64,000 bases of DNA from Nocardiopsis suaedae (GTDB taxonomy: Bacteria > Actinomycetota > Actinomycetes > Streptosporangiales > Streptosporangiaceae), in the NCBI RefSeq assembly GCF_027706745.1, contig NZ_JAQFWP010000023.1, positions 1-64,000 of the forward strand. The letters run 5' to 3'. Positions 52,422 through 61,490 of the stretch are shown here, piece after piece. The position numbers and the translations under genes were made by a program. The first letter of the stretch is position 1, and every line of letters begins with the position of its first letter. The notes beneath the pieces are model-generated. The model was given only the letters and a program-made list of their open reading frames with translations. It was not told where the DNA came from and did not search any database.

Positions 52422-54170
52422 TCAGGCGCGGCCCGCCCCCTCGGGGGCGCCGTCCCCGGAGCCCTCCGGAGCGGAGGGGTCCTCGGCGGCGGAGATCTCC
52501 AGCTGGAAGTCGCCGTCGTGGTCCTGGGCCCCGGCCACCACGGCGGCGGTGACCACCTCCTCGGCCTTGGCCGAGCGCAGCACCATCGGGTCGCGCCGCA
52601 GGTCGCGCACGAGAGCCACGCACAGCAGCAGCAGGATCAGCGTGAACGGCGCGGCGACGATGATCGTGAGCGTCTGCAGCCCGCTGAGCGCGTCACTGCC
52701 CCCGGCCAGCATCATGGTCGCGGCCACGCCGCCCATCATCAGGCCCCAGAAGACGGTGATCGGCCGCTGGGGCTGGATCGCGCCGCGCTGGGACATGGTG
52801 CCCATGATGATCGACGCCGAGTCGGCGCCGGTGATGAAGAAGATGCCGATCAGCACCATCACCACCAGGGCCACGAAGGTGAACGCCGGGAACTCCTTGA
52901 GCAGCCCGAACAGCTGCGCCTCGGTGTCGCCGGCCGCCGACAGGTCGGTGCCGTTCATCTGCAGGAAGAGCGCGTTGCCGCCCATCACGGCGAACCAGAC
53001 CAGGCTCAGGGCGCTGGGCACCAGGATGACGCCGCCGACGAACTCGCGGATGGTGCGCCCGCGGCTGATCCGGGCGATGAACATGCCCACGAACGGGGAC
53101 CAGGAGATCCACCAGGCCCAGTAGAAGATCGTCCACCCGGACAGCCACTCCTCGGCGCCCTTCGCGGTGTCGGCGGTGCGCCCGGCGTTGGCGAAGAAGT
53201 CCTGGAAGTAGGCGCCCAGGGAGGTCGGGATCAGGTTGAACACGAACACCGTCGCCCCGGTGGCCAGCAGGAAGACCAGGACGGCCAGCGCCAGCACCAG
53301 GTTGGTGTTGGACAGCCACTGGATGCCCTTGGCCACGCCGGACACGGCCGAGGCCAGGAAGCACAGCAGCAGCACGCCGATGATGGCGAGCAGGACGGGC
53401 TCGGTCGGCTCTCCGATCCAGCCGATCTGGCGCAGGCCCTCGGCGATCTGCAGGGTGCCCAGGCCCAGCGAGGCGGCGGTGCCGAAGAGGGTGGCGAACA
53501 GGGCGAAGACGTCGATCAGGCGGCCCAGGGCGCCGTTGGCGTGCCGCTCGCCGATCAGCGGGGTGAAGGCGGCGCTGATGAGCTGGCCGCGGCCGCGGCG
53601 GAAGGTGCCGTAGGCGATCGCCAGGCCCACCACCGCGTAGATCGCCCAGGGGTGCAGGGTCCAGTGGAAGAGGGTGGTGGACATCGCGTGCCCCACCGCG
53701 GCGCCGGTCGAGGCGCCCTCCGTCCCCGGGGGAGAGGTGAGGAAGTGCCCCAAGGGCTCGCCGACGCCGTAGAACACCATGCCGATGCCCATGCCCGCGC
53801 CGAACATCATGGAGATCCAGGAGACCGTCCGGAACTCGGGCTCCTCGTCGTCGCGCCCCAGCCGGATGTTGCCGTAGCGGCTGAACGCCAGCCACAGGGC
53901 GAACACCACGAACACCGAGGCGGCGAGGACGAAGACCCAGCCGCCGTTGTGCATGAGCGCCTGGAGCGCCCCGGCCGAGATGCCCTTCAGCGAGTCCTTG
54001 TTCACCACGCCCCAGACGAGGAACGCGATGGAGAGGACCGCCGCGACGCCGAACACGATCCGGTCGGTCTTGGGCTTGAGGTCGGCCCGGGAGCGCTCCG
54101 GCGGCTCCCAGAGCAGGTCCTCGGTGCTGATCTCCCCCGTGGTGGGGCCGTTGCCGTTGTCTATCGCCAC
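52422..54170 (-). CDS. BCCT-family betaine/choline/carnitine transporter
   Basis: A 582-residue membrane protein with twelve spans. Family motifs are MFGAGMGIGMVFYGVGEPLG, WTLHPWAIYAVVGLAIAY and the signature TIFYWAWWISWSPFVGMFIA followed by RISRGRTIREF. BCCT carriers import compatible solutes with sodium or protons under osmotic stress. Gly in the GAGMGIG motif is typical of sodium-coupled betaine carriers. The acidic C-terminal tail of about 60 residues is a possible osmosensor. It converges on the PfkB gene with a 10-bp gap. Confidence 0.94.
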   Translation of the reverse strand: MAIDNGNGPTTGEISTEDLLWEPPERSRADLKPKTDRIVFGVAAVLSIAFLVWGVVNKDSLKGISAGALQALMHNGGWVFVLAASVFVVFALWLAFSRYGNIRLGRDDEEPEFRTVSWISMMFGAGMGIGMVFYGVGEPLGHFLTSPPGTEGASTGAAVGHAMSTTLFHWTLHPWAIYAVVGLAIAYGTFRRGRGQLISAAFTPLIGERHANGALGRLIDVFALFATLFGTAASLGLGTLQIAEGLRQIGWIGEPTEPVLLAIIGVLLLCFLASAVSGVAKGIQWLSNTNLVLALAVLVFLLATGATVFVFNLIPTSLGAYFQDFFANAGRTADTAKGAEEWLSGWTIFYWAWWISWSPFVGMFIARISRGRTIREFVGGVILVPSALSLVWFAVMGGNALFLQMNGTDLSAAGDTEAQLFGLLKEFPAFTFVALVVMVLIGIFFITGADSASIIMGTMSQRGAIQPQRPITVFWGLMMGGVAATMMLAGGSDALSGLQTLTIIVAAPFTLILLLLCVALVRDLRRDPMVLRSAKAEEVVTAAVVAGAQDHDGDFQLEISAAEDPSAPEGSGDGAPEGAGRA

Positions 54171-54426
54171 AGTTCCATCCGACGCTCCTGGAGCAGGCGC
54201 GCCGCCTCCTTACTCTGACGGCTTCAGGGCAGGCGAATCGGCCCCGCCTTCGGGGGGGGGGCGGTGCTGACGCCGGGTGCGGCCGGCGGACACGGGTCCG
54301 TGCGGCCGGGCACACCCGTACCAGGCTCAGAGGTGAACGGTAAATAAAGCCCCGGGGAAGGCGTTTGTTACTTTTCGAACAGTCGTCGCCGGTCAGGGGC
54401 GTCCGCCCCGGACCGGCGGAGGCCCC

Positions 54427-55269
54427 CTACAGGCTCTCGGGCCAGGTGCCGTCGATGGTCCGGCCGTGCCCGGGGCGGGTGCGGTCCAGCCACTCCTGCA
54501 GTCCCCGCGCGTGCTCCTGGGCCCAGCCGACCTGCCGCTCGTGCAGCTCGGGCAGCGGGAGTCCGGCGACCGCCGGGCGGCGGGCGCCGATCTCGCGGGC
54601 CAGCGCCAGGCAGGCGGCCGCGTCCCCCTCGGCGGTGTGCGCGCCGTTCAGCTCCACCTCGTAGAAGGCGCACAGGTCGCCGAGGGTGCGGCGGCCCTTG
54701 CGGTAGGGGTCGGCGCCGCGGTCGATCACCAGCGGGTCGATGATCGGGCCGACCCGCCCGGCCAGCCGCTCGGCGAGCGTGGGCAGCCCCAGGCGGCGCA
54801 GCTCGGCGGAGAGCACCCCCAGGTCGAAGGGGGCGTTGAAGACGGCCAGGCCGTGCCCGGCCGCCAGGTGCCCGGTGAGGGCACCGGCGATCTCGGGCAG
54901 CACCTTCTCCGCGGGCAGGCCCTCGGCGCGGGCGCGCTCGGTGGTGATGCCGTGCACCTCGACCGCCTCCGGCGGGATCTCGCGCGGGCCCGGGTCGACC
55001 AGCCAGGTGCGGGCCGTCCCGTCCGGGGCGACCAGGGCCGCCGAGACCAGGAAGGCGGTGCGCGGGTCGGGGGCGGAGGTCTCGCAGTCGTACCCGGCGA
55101 GGGCGCCGGAGTGCCAGCCCGGGTGGTCCCCGCGCGGGGGCGCGGCCGGGCGCGGTGCGTGGTCGGCGCAGTAGACGCGCCAGCGCCCGTCCTCCTTGAG
55201 CGCCTCGCCCTCCCGGGCGGCGACGGAGGACCCGCAGGCGGTACAGGTCCCCGCATAGTTGTTGCGCAT
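54427..55269 (-). CDS. DEDDh 3'-5' exonuclease with N-terminal zinc-binding motif
   Basis: A 280-residue protein. The exonuclease core has YDCETSAPDPR (Exo I, Asp and Glu), VFNAPFDLGVLS (Exo II Asp) and GAHTAEGDA (Exo III His and Asp), the DnaQ/epsilon-like DEDDh set. An N-terminal module with CTACGSS and RVYCADH (C-x2-C, C-x2-H) looks like a zinc finger or ribbon. Such proteins may proofread or degrade DNA or RNA ends; the substrate is not known. ATG 55269 is the first Met before the Cys module. The gene is monocistronic. Confidence 0.87.
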   Translation of the reverse strand: MRNNYAGTCTACGSSVAAREGEALKEDGRWRVYCADHAPRPAAPPRGDHPGWHSGALAGYDCETSAPDPRTAFLVSAALVAPDGTARTWLVDPGPREIPPEAVEVHGITTERARAEGLPAEKVLPEIAGALTGHLAAGHGLAVFNAPFDLGVLSAELRRLGLPTLAERLAGRVGPIIDPLVIDRGADPYRKGRRTLGDLCAFYEVELNGAHTAEGDAAACLALAREIGARRPAVAGLPLPELHERQVGWAQEHARGLQEWLDRTRPGHGRTIDGTWPESL

Positions 55270-55458
55270 CTCGGGCCTCGCTTTCCCCGTGGTCGTCGGA
55301 AGCGTATCGCCGGGGTGCGACGGTTCGCGCCGGAACGCCTGGAGGGCAGGGGTCCGGGGCCGGTGGGGCCGCCGGGGGACATGGCGCCCCCCGGGTCCGG
55401 GTACGCCCAAAGGAGCCGGAGGGACCGAAGGGTCGGCCGAAGGGTCAAGGAGGACGAG

Positions 55459-55668
55459 ATGAGCATGGAAGAGGCCCAGCGCCAGCTCGAAGCCGCGATC
55501 CACGACGCGCGCGTGGCGTTCGACTGCATCGCCCTCGACGACCTGGAGCGGGCGCACACCAACGCCATCACCTCACGGGCCGCCGTCGACGCCGCCGAAT
55601 ACGCCATGCGGGTCGAACTGGAGAGCCGCGCCTCCGCCAAGGAGGACCAGGAGCAGGAACAGGGCTAG
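55459..55668 (+). CDS. Small hypothetical helical protein
   Basis: A 69-residue acidic protein predicted to be mostly helical (MEEAQRQLEAAIHDARVAF, then DAAEYAMRVELESRASAKED). A strong aaggagg lies 5 nt before the ATG at 55459, which supports real translation. It has one Cys and no membrane span. I recognise no domain. It is divergent from the exonuclease gene. Confidence 0.7.
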   Translation: MSMEEAQRQLEAAIHDARVAFDCIALDDLERAHTNAITSRAAVDAAEYAMRVELESRASAKEDQEQEQG

Positions 55669-55898
55669 CGGTTGGCCGGGCGGCGGCAGGGCGCATTCGG
55701 TGTCGGTGGTCTCTACTGTTCGACCCCGACTTCCCGGAGATCGACAAGGGCGCGTCCGCCTGTCCGCGCGGGCTTTTAAGGCCGTGACCGCCGGAGGGGC
55801 GCGCCCCGCAGGGTGTGCCCGGCAGGGGTGCGCCCTTTAGCCCCCTGTGCTTCCCGGACCCCCGCCCCTGCGCGGCGGCCGCCTACGGCCAGGGTCGT

Positions 55899-55912
55899 CG
55901 AACACGTGTTCG
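55899..55912 (+). promoter_or_regulatory. LexA (SOS) box upstream of a hypothetical gene
   Basis: cgaacacgtgttcg is a perfect 14-bp palindrome and matches CGAAC-N4-GTTCG fully. A -10-like tatgct lies at 55924-55929, so the box covers the -35 position. The ATG at 55936 is only 6 nt past the -10, which suggests a leaderless, DNA-damage-induced message. Confidence 0.82.
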
Positions 55913-55935
55913 TATCAGGTGGGTATGCTGGAGAT

Positions 55936-56361
55936 ATGTCCGACCAGCAGCTTCCCGCGGAGTGGCCGGCGAGTGTGCACCCGCCCGGCGCCGAGTCCTT
56001 CGGGCAGACCGCCGTGGTGTGGCTGTTCGACCAGGTGCCCGCCGAATACCGGTTGCACGGGGTGCTGCGGCGCCACCCGGTGGCGCTGTCCCGGCTGGCG
56101 CGCATCCACGTCGCGTCCTGCCTGGAGGGCGCACGCCGGGGGTACCGCACCGCCCGCGTCGACCTGCGCGACCACCTGCCCCCGCACGCCCTCGACCAGG
56201 TGATGAACGCCTACCTGGACGAGGGCAAGCGCACCGCGGCGCTGCTGCGCCAGGTCGAGGCGGTCGACGCCGCGCTGCGCGCGCAGGCCTCCGCCGAGGA
56301 CGGGGAGGGCGGCGCGGGGGGCGCGTCCGGGCCGGACGGCGGGACGGAGGTCAGCCGCTGA
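55936..56361 (+). CDS. Hypothetical protein, probable SOS gene
   Basis: A 141-residue protein with no signal or membrane span. Residues 20-110 are compact and rich in Arg and His (VWLFDQVPAEYRLHGVLRRH, LARIHVASCLEGARRGYRTA, DQVMNAYLDEGKRTAALL); the C-terminal 30 residues are Gly/Glu-rich and disordered. I recognise no domain. The LexA box and short leader make damage induction likely. Its 3' end overlaps by 11 bp the end of the convergent gene at 56351-56911. Confidence 0.75.
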   Translation: MSDQQLPAEWPASVHPPGAESFGQTAVVWLFDQVPAEYRLHGVLRRHPVALSRLARIHVASCLEGARRGYRTARVDLRDHLPPHALDQVMNAYLDEGKRTAALLRQVEAVDAALRAQASAEDGEGGAGGASGPDGGTEVSR

Positions 56362-56911
56362 CCCGCACCACGACGGCCGCCTCGGAGCCGGTGTTGACCA
56401 GCCAGCGCCCGCCGCCGGAGCCCAGGGAGAGCGTGCGCCCGGCGGGGACCTCGCGCAGGGCACGCATCCGGCCGTCCGGCGAGGTGGACACCAGGTGGGC
56501 GCTCCCGGCCACCAGGCGCAGCACCGACCCCGTGCCCGGGATGCCGTCGGCGGGGGCGGGGAGCGCGGCGAAGCCGTTCGGTTCCAGGGCCAGGGTGCTC
56601 ACCTTCATCCGGCCGGTGGCGTGGCGGCGGGCCGGGCGCGGCGCGGGCTGCCAGCGCCCGCGCCGCCGGGGCCACAGCGAGGGCCGGGCCAGGGCGGCGG
56701 CGGCCGCCGCGGCGGCCGCGGCGAGCCGGCCCGGAGTGGGGGCGGTGCGGGGCGGTGCCAGGTGCGGGTAGGCGGAGCGGCGCCCCGCGTCGACGATGTC
56801 GCCGATGCCGTCCGGGTGGACGGCGGGGCGGCCGCCGGTGCGGGGCCCATCGATGACGGCGGAGTGTGCCGGAGCGGGTACGGCGAGTGCGGAAGCGGCA
56901 GTGTTCGACAC
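56351..56911 (-). CDS. Hypothetical protein with cupin-like C-terminal half
   Basis: A 186-residue protein. An Ala-rich stretch at residues 62-76 and a basic segment (WPRRRGRWQPAPRPARRHAT) follow a Pro/Gly-rich head. The last 80 residues look like a small beta-barrel (LRLVAGSAHLVSTSPDGRMR, VPAGRTLSLGSGGGRWLVN, AAVVVRVSG), reminiscent of cupins but without metal His. The function is unknown. It overlaps the convergent SOS-type gene at its stop. The start is uncertain. Confidence 0.6.
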   Translation of the reverse strand: MSNTAASALAVPAPAHSAVIDGPRTGGRPAVHPDGIGDIVDAGRRSAYPHLAPPRTAPTPGRLAAAAAAAAAALARPSLWPRRRGRWQPAPRPARRHATGRMKVSTLALEPNGFAALPAPADGIPGTGSVLRLVAGSAHLVSTSPDGRMRALREVPAGRTLSLGSGGGRWLVNTGSEAAVVVRVSG

Positions 56912-57372
56912 CGGAGTCGGATCCTCGGTCGTGCGAAGGCGTGCGGAGAGGCGCTGCGGGAAGGCGGCGCGGGCTGCGCGGGGCAGCGGGCGGCGGTACT
57001 CGGCCGAGCGGCGGTCAGCGGCTCAAGGCCGGGAGGCGCGGTGCTCTACAGGGAAGGCGGGGCGCTCTCAGCGACACGAGAAGCGCGTACACGGCGACGG
57101 ACACACGACGGCGGCCGCACGGCGGGAGGCCTCATGGGCCTGGCGGGCCATGACCGGTCGGGTCGCCTGGGTACGCGGATGCATGCGCACAAGGACACCA
57201 ACCTGCGAGAACGCTGTCAAGGGGAACGGCGGAAACGGAGTGTCGGATGCGTCACGGGTTTCGCCGCGTCCACCGCCGGGATTTCGGCCGAATCCATTGC
57301 GGTGCGGGGCGTTCCGGTGGTGGCATGAGAGGCCCCGCGGGGCGGGGCCCACATGGGGGAGACGACCGAAGG
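56912..57372. other. Gene-free stretch of about 460 bp
   Basis: No convincing gene, terminator or operator is visible. The base composition is G/C-rich with scattered short palindromes. The start of the next gene (57373) is not fixed, so its real 5' end could extend into the last 130 bp of this stretch. Confidence 0.4.
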
Positions 57373-58056
57373 GTGCGGTGTCCGTTGGCGGACGGCTCGT
57401 TGGCGCGCCTGCTGGTCCGGGCGGTGATCACGGCCGCGGCCGGGGTGATGGGCGCCGGGTTCCTGGGCTGGCGGGCCGGGCTGCTCGTGGCCGCCCTGAC
57501 CGCACTCGCCTACGTGATCACGGCCGCCGCCGCGCCGCTGCTCGGCCCGGCCTGGGCCCGCGGCCGGGTGCTGCGCGGCCTGCGCCGCCGCGGCTACCGC
57601 CTGGTCGCCGCCCCGTCGGGCCGGGTGCTGGCGGCGGGGTCGACGGGGGTGTACCTGCTGGACGCGCGGCACCGGCGGAACGCGGTGGCGCGCGGCGGCG
57701 GGACCTGGACGATCGGCGGGCGCCCGGCCGAGCGGGTGGTGGAGCGCCACGCGGCGGCCGCCGCCCGGGCCGCCCGCGCGGTGGGGGTGCAGGAGGCGGT
57801 CCCGGTGCTGCTGGTGTCGGGCCGCCTGCCGGACCCGGTGATGCGCGCGGGCGGGTCGGTCCTGGCACGGCCGAAGGCGGCGCTGCGCTTCATCCTGGAC
57901 CGCCCCGAGCTCCCGGACGGCACGGAGAGGGCGGTGGAGGCGGCGGCCGAGGCCCGCCGCCTGTGGAGCCCGGACCGCGCAGAGCCCGAAGCGCGGTCGA
58001 CCCCCGCGCCCCCGGAGGAGTCCGAGCCCCCGGAGCGAGAGGAATCGGACGGCTGA
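57373..58056 (+). CDS. Hypothetical membrane protein with NERD-like segment
   Basis: A protein of about 227 residues from GTG 57373; ATG 57325 or 57247 are possible starts. Two apolar spans (AVITAAAGVMGAGFLGWRAG and LLVAALTALAYVITAAAAPL) are followed by a basic loop and a soluble domain. GRVLAAGSTGVYLLDARHRR resembles the strand-loop in NERD (nuclease-related) domains, but the catalytic residues cannot be confirmed. The C-terminal tail is Glu/Pro-rich. The function is unknown. Confidence 0.65.
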   Translation: MRCPLADGSLARLLVRAVITAAAGVMGAGFLGWRAGLLVAALTALAYVITAAAAPLLGPAWARGRVLRGLRRRGYRLVAAPSGRVLAAGSTGVYLLDARHRRNAVARGGGTWTIGGRPAERVVERHAAAAARAARAVGVQEAVPVLLVSGRLPDPVMRAGGSVLARPKAALRFILDRPELPDGTERAVEAAAEARRLWSPDRAEPEARSTPAPPEESEPPEREESDG

Positions 58057-58554
58057 CCGCTCCGAGTCGGCAAGGCAGCGCTTCCAGAGCCCGGCGGCCG
58101 ACGGGACCGTCCGTCGGCCCCGGGGGACGGCACCGACGGAAGCCGGGGCCCGCCCGGACCGCGAGGGGGCGGGCGGACGGCAGGCAGGGCCGGGGAACCG
58201 CTCCGCCTCCGCCGTCGCCGCCAAACACGGTGACCACGCACACACCCGGCAGCCGACAGAACAACAGGTAGGGCCGCCGACCCTCGTCGTCGCCGTCCCC
58301 CTTGTGCTCCAGAGGCCCGGTGCCCCGGTGGGGCCCTGGAGTGGGGCGCCTTCCGTGCCGTCGCGTCGGTTCCTGCCCCCGTCGCGTCGGCTCTCCCCGT
58401 CGCCGCCGACGTGGGGGCTTCACCCGCTCGTTCGCGCGCGCTCTGGAGGCGGGTGTGGCCAGAGGGTGCGGGAAAGGAGCGGAAATCAGGCCTTCGTGGC
58501 GTTTTTCGTCGAAAGTCTCCTCAATGGGGCGCATGGGCCGTAGATTCCTGTCAC
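58057..58554. other. Gene-free stretch of about 500 bp with dispersed repeat copy 2
   Basis: No convincing gene is visible. The stretch contains the second copy of the 145-bp repeat (58153-58297). Its last 60 bp hold the promoter of the sigma-like gene, with a -10-like tagatt 12 bp upstream of the ATG. A minus-strand frame covers the stretch but lacks a family match. Confidence 0.5.
58153..58297 (+). repeat. Dispersed 145-bp repeat, copy 2
   Basis: This is the gapless counterpart of 499-643. The best-preserved part is 58212-58245 (ccgtcgccgcc, then cacggtgaccacgcacac), with caggtaggg and ctcgtcgtcgcc after it. On the minus strand it reads a frame containing RRPYLL and GVCVVTVFGGDG. Like copy 1, it lies in a gene-free gap. 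Confidence 0.7.
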
Positions 58555-59193
58555 ATGATGGACCGGGACCTTGCCCTCGCCCTGAGATCCAGTCGACCGT
58601 CCGAGGCCTGTGCCTACGCCCGCCTCTTCGACGCCTACGGCGACGAGTTGTACCGGGCGTGCCGGGCCTTCCTGCGGGACCCCGATTCCGCCCAGGCCGC
58701 CCTGCGCGACACCTTCATCGTCGCCGGGGCCCACATCCACCGCCTCGACGACGCGGGGCGGCTGCGCGAATGGCTGCTGGCGGTCGCCCGCGCCGAATGC
58801 GAACACCACCGCCTGCCCGAACCGGCCGCCGCCCACCTGGAGTGTCCGGACCCCCGGCCCGAGCCTCCGGACCCCCGGAGCGGGGACCGGGGCGGGGAGC
58901 CGTTCGCCGACCCGCCCCCCGGCCTGCGGCTGCGCGTTCTCAGCGGCGCCCTGTGCCCCGGCCTGGACGGGCACCGTGAGCACGTGGCCGACCGGGCCGA
59001 CGCCTTCGACGCGGACGGCTTCCCCGTGCCGCCGTCCCGCCGCGGCCGTGACCGGGTGCGCGCGCTCCTGCCCCGCCTGGCCGTGGCCGCCTGCGCCGTC
59101 CTGCTGGTGGTGCTGGCGGTCTACGTCTACACCCGCGCCGACACCGAGCGCGTTCCCACCTGGATGGGGGTGCCCCCGATGGCCTCCCGGTGA
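58555..59193 (+). CDS. Sigma-70 region 2-like protein with C-terminal membrane anchor
   Basis: A 212-residue protein. Residues 15-80 resemble region 2 of ECF sigma factors: RLFDAYGDELYRACRAFLRD, QAALRDTFIVAGAHIHRL and GRLREWLLAVARAECEHH. No region 4 helix-turn-helix follows. Instead there is a Pro-rich linker and one membrane span near residues 173-195 (LAVAACAVLLVVLAVYVYT) with a short outer tail. It may be a membrane-bound regulator or decoy, or a degenerate sigma factor fused to an anti-sigma-like anchor. A leaderless start is likely. Confidence 0.7.
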   Translation: MMDRDLALALRSSRPSEACAYARLFDAYGDELYRACRAFLRDPDSAQAALRDTFIVAGAHIHRLDDAGRLREWLLAVARAECEHHRLPEPAAAHLECPDPRPEPPDPRSGDRGGEPFADPPPGLRLRVLSGALCPGLDGHREHVADRADAFDADGFPVPPSRRGRDRVRALLPRLAVAACAVLLVVLAVYVYTRADTERVPTWMGVPPMASR

Positions 59194-59226
59194 CGCGGCC
59201 GGACGCCCCCGGCACGGCGGGTTCGC

Positions 59227-59268
59227 CGCGTATCCGGCGATTCCACCGCATGTCCGGCGGTTCCGCCG
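59227..59268. repeat. Degenerate 21-bp tandem pair
   Basis: cgcgtatccggcgattccac and cgcatgtccggcggttccgc, 21 bp apart, are imperfect copies. A third, more distant copy may follow. They lie between the sigma-like gene and ppa, which converge. The function is unknown. Confidence 0.45.
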
Positions 59269-59330
59269 CACAGCGGACGATCACCGGCGAAACCGGGCGA
59301 CACGCCTGGGGATGCCCCGGAAAAGAAGCA

Positions 59331-59359
59331 GGGGCCCGTGCGCGCGGCGCATGGGCCCC
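59331..59359 (-). terminator. Terminator of ppa
   Basis: ggggcccgtgcgc (59331-59343) pairs with gcgcatgggcccc (59347-59359) over 13 bp with one G-T type mismatch. Read on the minus strand it is followed by TGCTTCTTTTCC. It lies 26 bp past the ppa stop. Confidence 0.85.
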
Positions 59360-59385
59360 TCGGCGGGTACCTCGGACGGGTCCGC

Positions 59386-59916
59386 TCAGGACTCCTGGTC
59401 TTCGAGGTCGATGTGCGACCGGTCCCCGTGGGCGCCCTTCTCCTCGGCGCGCGTCACCGACGCGAGGACCTCCTGCTCGGCCTCGTGGCGGCCGACCCAC
59501 GTGGCGCCCTCGACCGACTTGCCCGGCTCCAGGTCCTTGTAGACCGTGAAGAAGTGCTCGATCTCCAGCCGCTCGTACTCGTTGACGTGGTGAATGTCAC
59601 GAATGTGCTCCATGCGCGGGTCCGTCGCCGGCACGCACAGCAGCTTGTCGTCGCCCCCCGCCTCGTCGCGCATGCGGAACATGCCCACGACGCGGCAGCG
59701 GATCAGGCACCCCGGGAACGTGGGCTGCTTCAGCAGGACCAGGGCGTCCAGCGGGTCGCCGTCGTCGCCCAGCGTCCCCTCGATGAACCCGTAGTCGGCG
59801 GGGTAGCTCGTGGACGTGAACAGCATGCGGTCGAGACGGATCCGCCCCGTCTCGTGATCCATCTCATACTTGTTCCGCTCGCCCTTGGGGATCTCGATGG
59901 TGACGTCGAATTTCAT
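59386..59916 (-). CDS. ppa: Inorganic pyrophosphatase
   Basis: A 176-residue family I pyrophosphatase that splits PPi to phosphate and so pulls biosynthetic reactions forward. Active-site strings are [40 protein letters not shown] (metal-binding Asp residues) and the [10 protein letters not shown] segment near the C-terminus. Length is normal for the bacterial hexameric type. ATG 59916 gives the usual [12 protein letters not shown] start. It is divergent from dacB across 80 bp. Confidence 0.97.
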   Translation of the reverse strand: MKFDVTIEIPKGERNKYEMDHETGRIRLDRMLFTSTSYPADYGFIEGTLGDDGDPLDALVLLKQPTFPGCLIRCRVVGMFRMRDEAGGDDKLLCVPATDPRMEHIRDIHHVNEYERLEIEHFFTVYKDLEPGKSVEGATWVGRHEAEQEVLASVTRAEEKGAHGDRSHIDLEDQES

Positions 59917-59996
59917 GCTGTTCTCGGCTTCCCTTACGACTAGTGTCGCTTGTCTGTACCAGCGGTCACGCGGCGGCGGAGCCAGGAGGAAGGCAG

Positions 59997-61364
59997 GTGG
60001 CGGAGTTGGGGACGATACGGTCCGGTGTGCTCCTGGCATTGGCCATGCTCACCATATTCGTGCTGGTGGCGGGGTTCGTCGTGGCGGACCTGGTCGCGTC
60101 GAGGCCCCTGCCCGCGGTGCCCTACCCTGTCGCGCACGCACAGCGGGAGACGGCCGCCCACCTGCCCGGAGCCGACCCGGTCGACCCCGGCCGCCTGGCG
60201 GACCACCTCGATGATCCCATGTCCGACTCCGGGCTGGGTGAGGGACTCTCCGCTTATGTCGCCGACGCCGCCACCGGCGAGGGCCTCTTCGACCGGGACG
60301 CCGACCGGGGCGCCGTCCCGGCCTCCACCACCAAGATCGCCACCGCGCTGACCGTCCTGGAGGCCGCCGGGCCCGACCGGCGCATCGCCACCGACGCGGT
60401 CCTCGACGGCGAGCGCCTCATCCTCGTCGGCGGCGGGGACCCGACGCTCACCCGGGACGCCGACCCCGGAACCTACCCGGAGCCCGCCACCCTGGACCGG
60501 CTCGCCGAGCGCACCGCCCGCGCCCTGGAGGACCAGGGCGTCGGCGCCGTCGACCTGGGCTACGACGACACCCTCTACCCCGGCCCCGCCACCGGCCCGG
60601 GCTGGAAGGACAACTACGTCTGGGAGGGCTCCGTCGCCCCCGTGCACGCGCTGATGATCGACGGCGGCCGGGAGGACCGGAACGCCAAGTACGGCGACCG
60701 GGTGGACGACCCGCCGCGCACCGCCGCCGACGCCTTCGCCGACGCCCTGCGCGACGAGGGCGTGGAGGTGCGCGGGGGACCGGAACCGGCCACCGCCCCC
60801 GACGGCGCCGACCCCGTGGCCTCGGTCTCCTCCCCGCCGATCTCGGCGCTCACCGAGCAGATGCTGCTGGCCAGCGAGAACAACGTCGCCGAGGCGCTGG
60901 CACGCCAGACCGCCATCGCCGAGGGGGAGGAGCCGTCCTTCCAGGGCGGGTCCCGGGCCATGACCGCCGTGCTGGACCGGCTCGGCGTCGGCGGGGTGGA
61001 GCTGGCCGACGCCAGCGGCCTGTCGGTGGACAACCGCATCTCCCCGCACGCCCTGGCGGACATGCTGCTGGCCGCCTCCGACCCGGAGCGCCCCGACCTG
61101 GGCTACGTCCTGAGCGGCCTGCCCACCGGCAACTTCAGCGGCACCCTCGCCGGGCGCTACGACGACTCCAGCGGCTCCGGGGCGGGCGCCGGGGTGGTGC
61201 GCGCCAAGACCGGCACGCTCAGCGGAGTGAGCACGCTGGCCGGGACGGTCTACGACGCCGACGGGCGGCTGCTCGTGTTCGCCTTCATGTCCAGCGGCGA
61301 CCAGGCCTCGGGGTCGAGCCTGGACCTGCTGGCCGCGGCGGTCGCCTCCTGCGGCTGCTCCTGA
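59997..61364 (+). CDS. dacB: D-alanyl-D-alanine carboxypeptidase/endopeptidase (PBP4, S13 family)
   Basis: A 455-residue penicillin-binding protein with an N-terminal membrane anchor ([20 protein letters not shown], residues 9-28). Active-site motifs are STTK at 110-113 (nucleophile Ser110), SEN near 293 and KTG near 403. The S13-specific insert lies between the first two. It trims peptidoglycan stem peptides or cross-links outside the membrane. The GTG start follows aggagg at good spacing. The ppa-dacB-metalloprotease-tilS-hpt order is conserved in actinobacteria. Confidence 0.93.
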   Translation: MAELGTIRSGVLLALAMLTIFVLVAGFVVADLVASRPLPAVPYPVAHAQRETAAHLPGADPVDPGRLADHLDDPMSDSGLGEGLSAYVADAATGEGLFDRDADRGAVPASTTKIATALTVLEAAGPDRRIATDAVLDGERLILVGGGDPTLTRDADPGTYPEPATLDRLAERTARALEDQGVGAVDLGYDDTLYPGPATGPGWKDNYVWEGSVAPVHALMIDGGREDRNAKYGDRVDDPPRTAADAFADALRDEGVEVRGGPEPATAPDGADPVASVSSPPISALTEQMLLASENNVAEALARQTAIAEGEEPSFQGGSRAMTAVLDRLGVGGVELADASGLSVDNRISPHALADMLLAASDPERPDLGYVLSGLPTGNFSGTLAGRYDDSSGSGAGAGVVRAKTGTLSGVSTLAGTVYDADGRLLVFAFMSSGDQASGSSLDLLAAAVASCGCS

Positions 61365-61490
61365 GCCGCAGCCGAGCCGCGACCGGGCCGCGGAGCGCCC
61401 CTGAGCGGCGCCTGAGGGGCCGTCCCTGAGGAAACCCGGAAAATCCGCGCGCACCGCCTTGCCTCGGATCCTCGCGGGTACGGTGAGGGC

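Noticed and set aside
54466-55458. A long plus-strand frame leading into the 69-residue protein
   Set aside because: It is antisense to the exonuclease gene. The ATG at 55459 with its strong aaggagg is the proper start.
55725-55760. A possible third member of the tgatctcg-type inverted repeats (ttcccggagatcgac)
   Set aside because: Only one arm is recognisable; no complementary arm is present within 100 bp.
57890-58534. A minus-strand frame over dispersed repeat copy 2 that could be a gene divergent from the sigma-like gene
   Set aside because: Most of it is Pro/Arg-rich and it overlaps the end of a plausible plus-strand gene. I kept only the repeat; the frame is mentioned there because copy 1 shares part of it.
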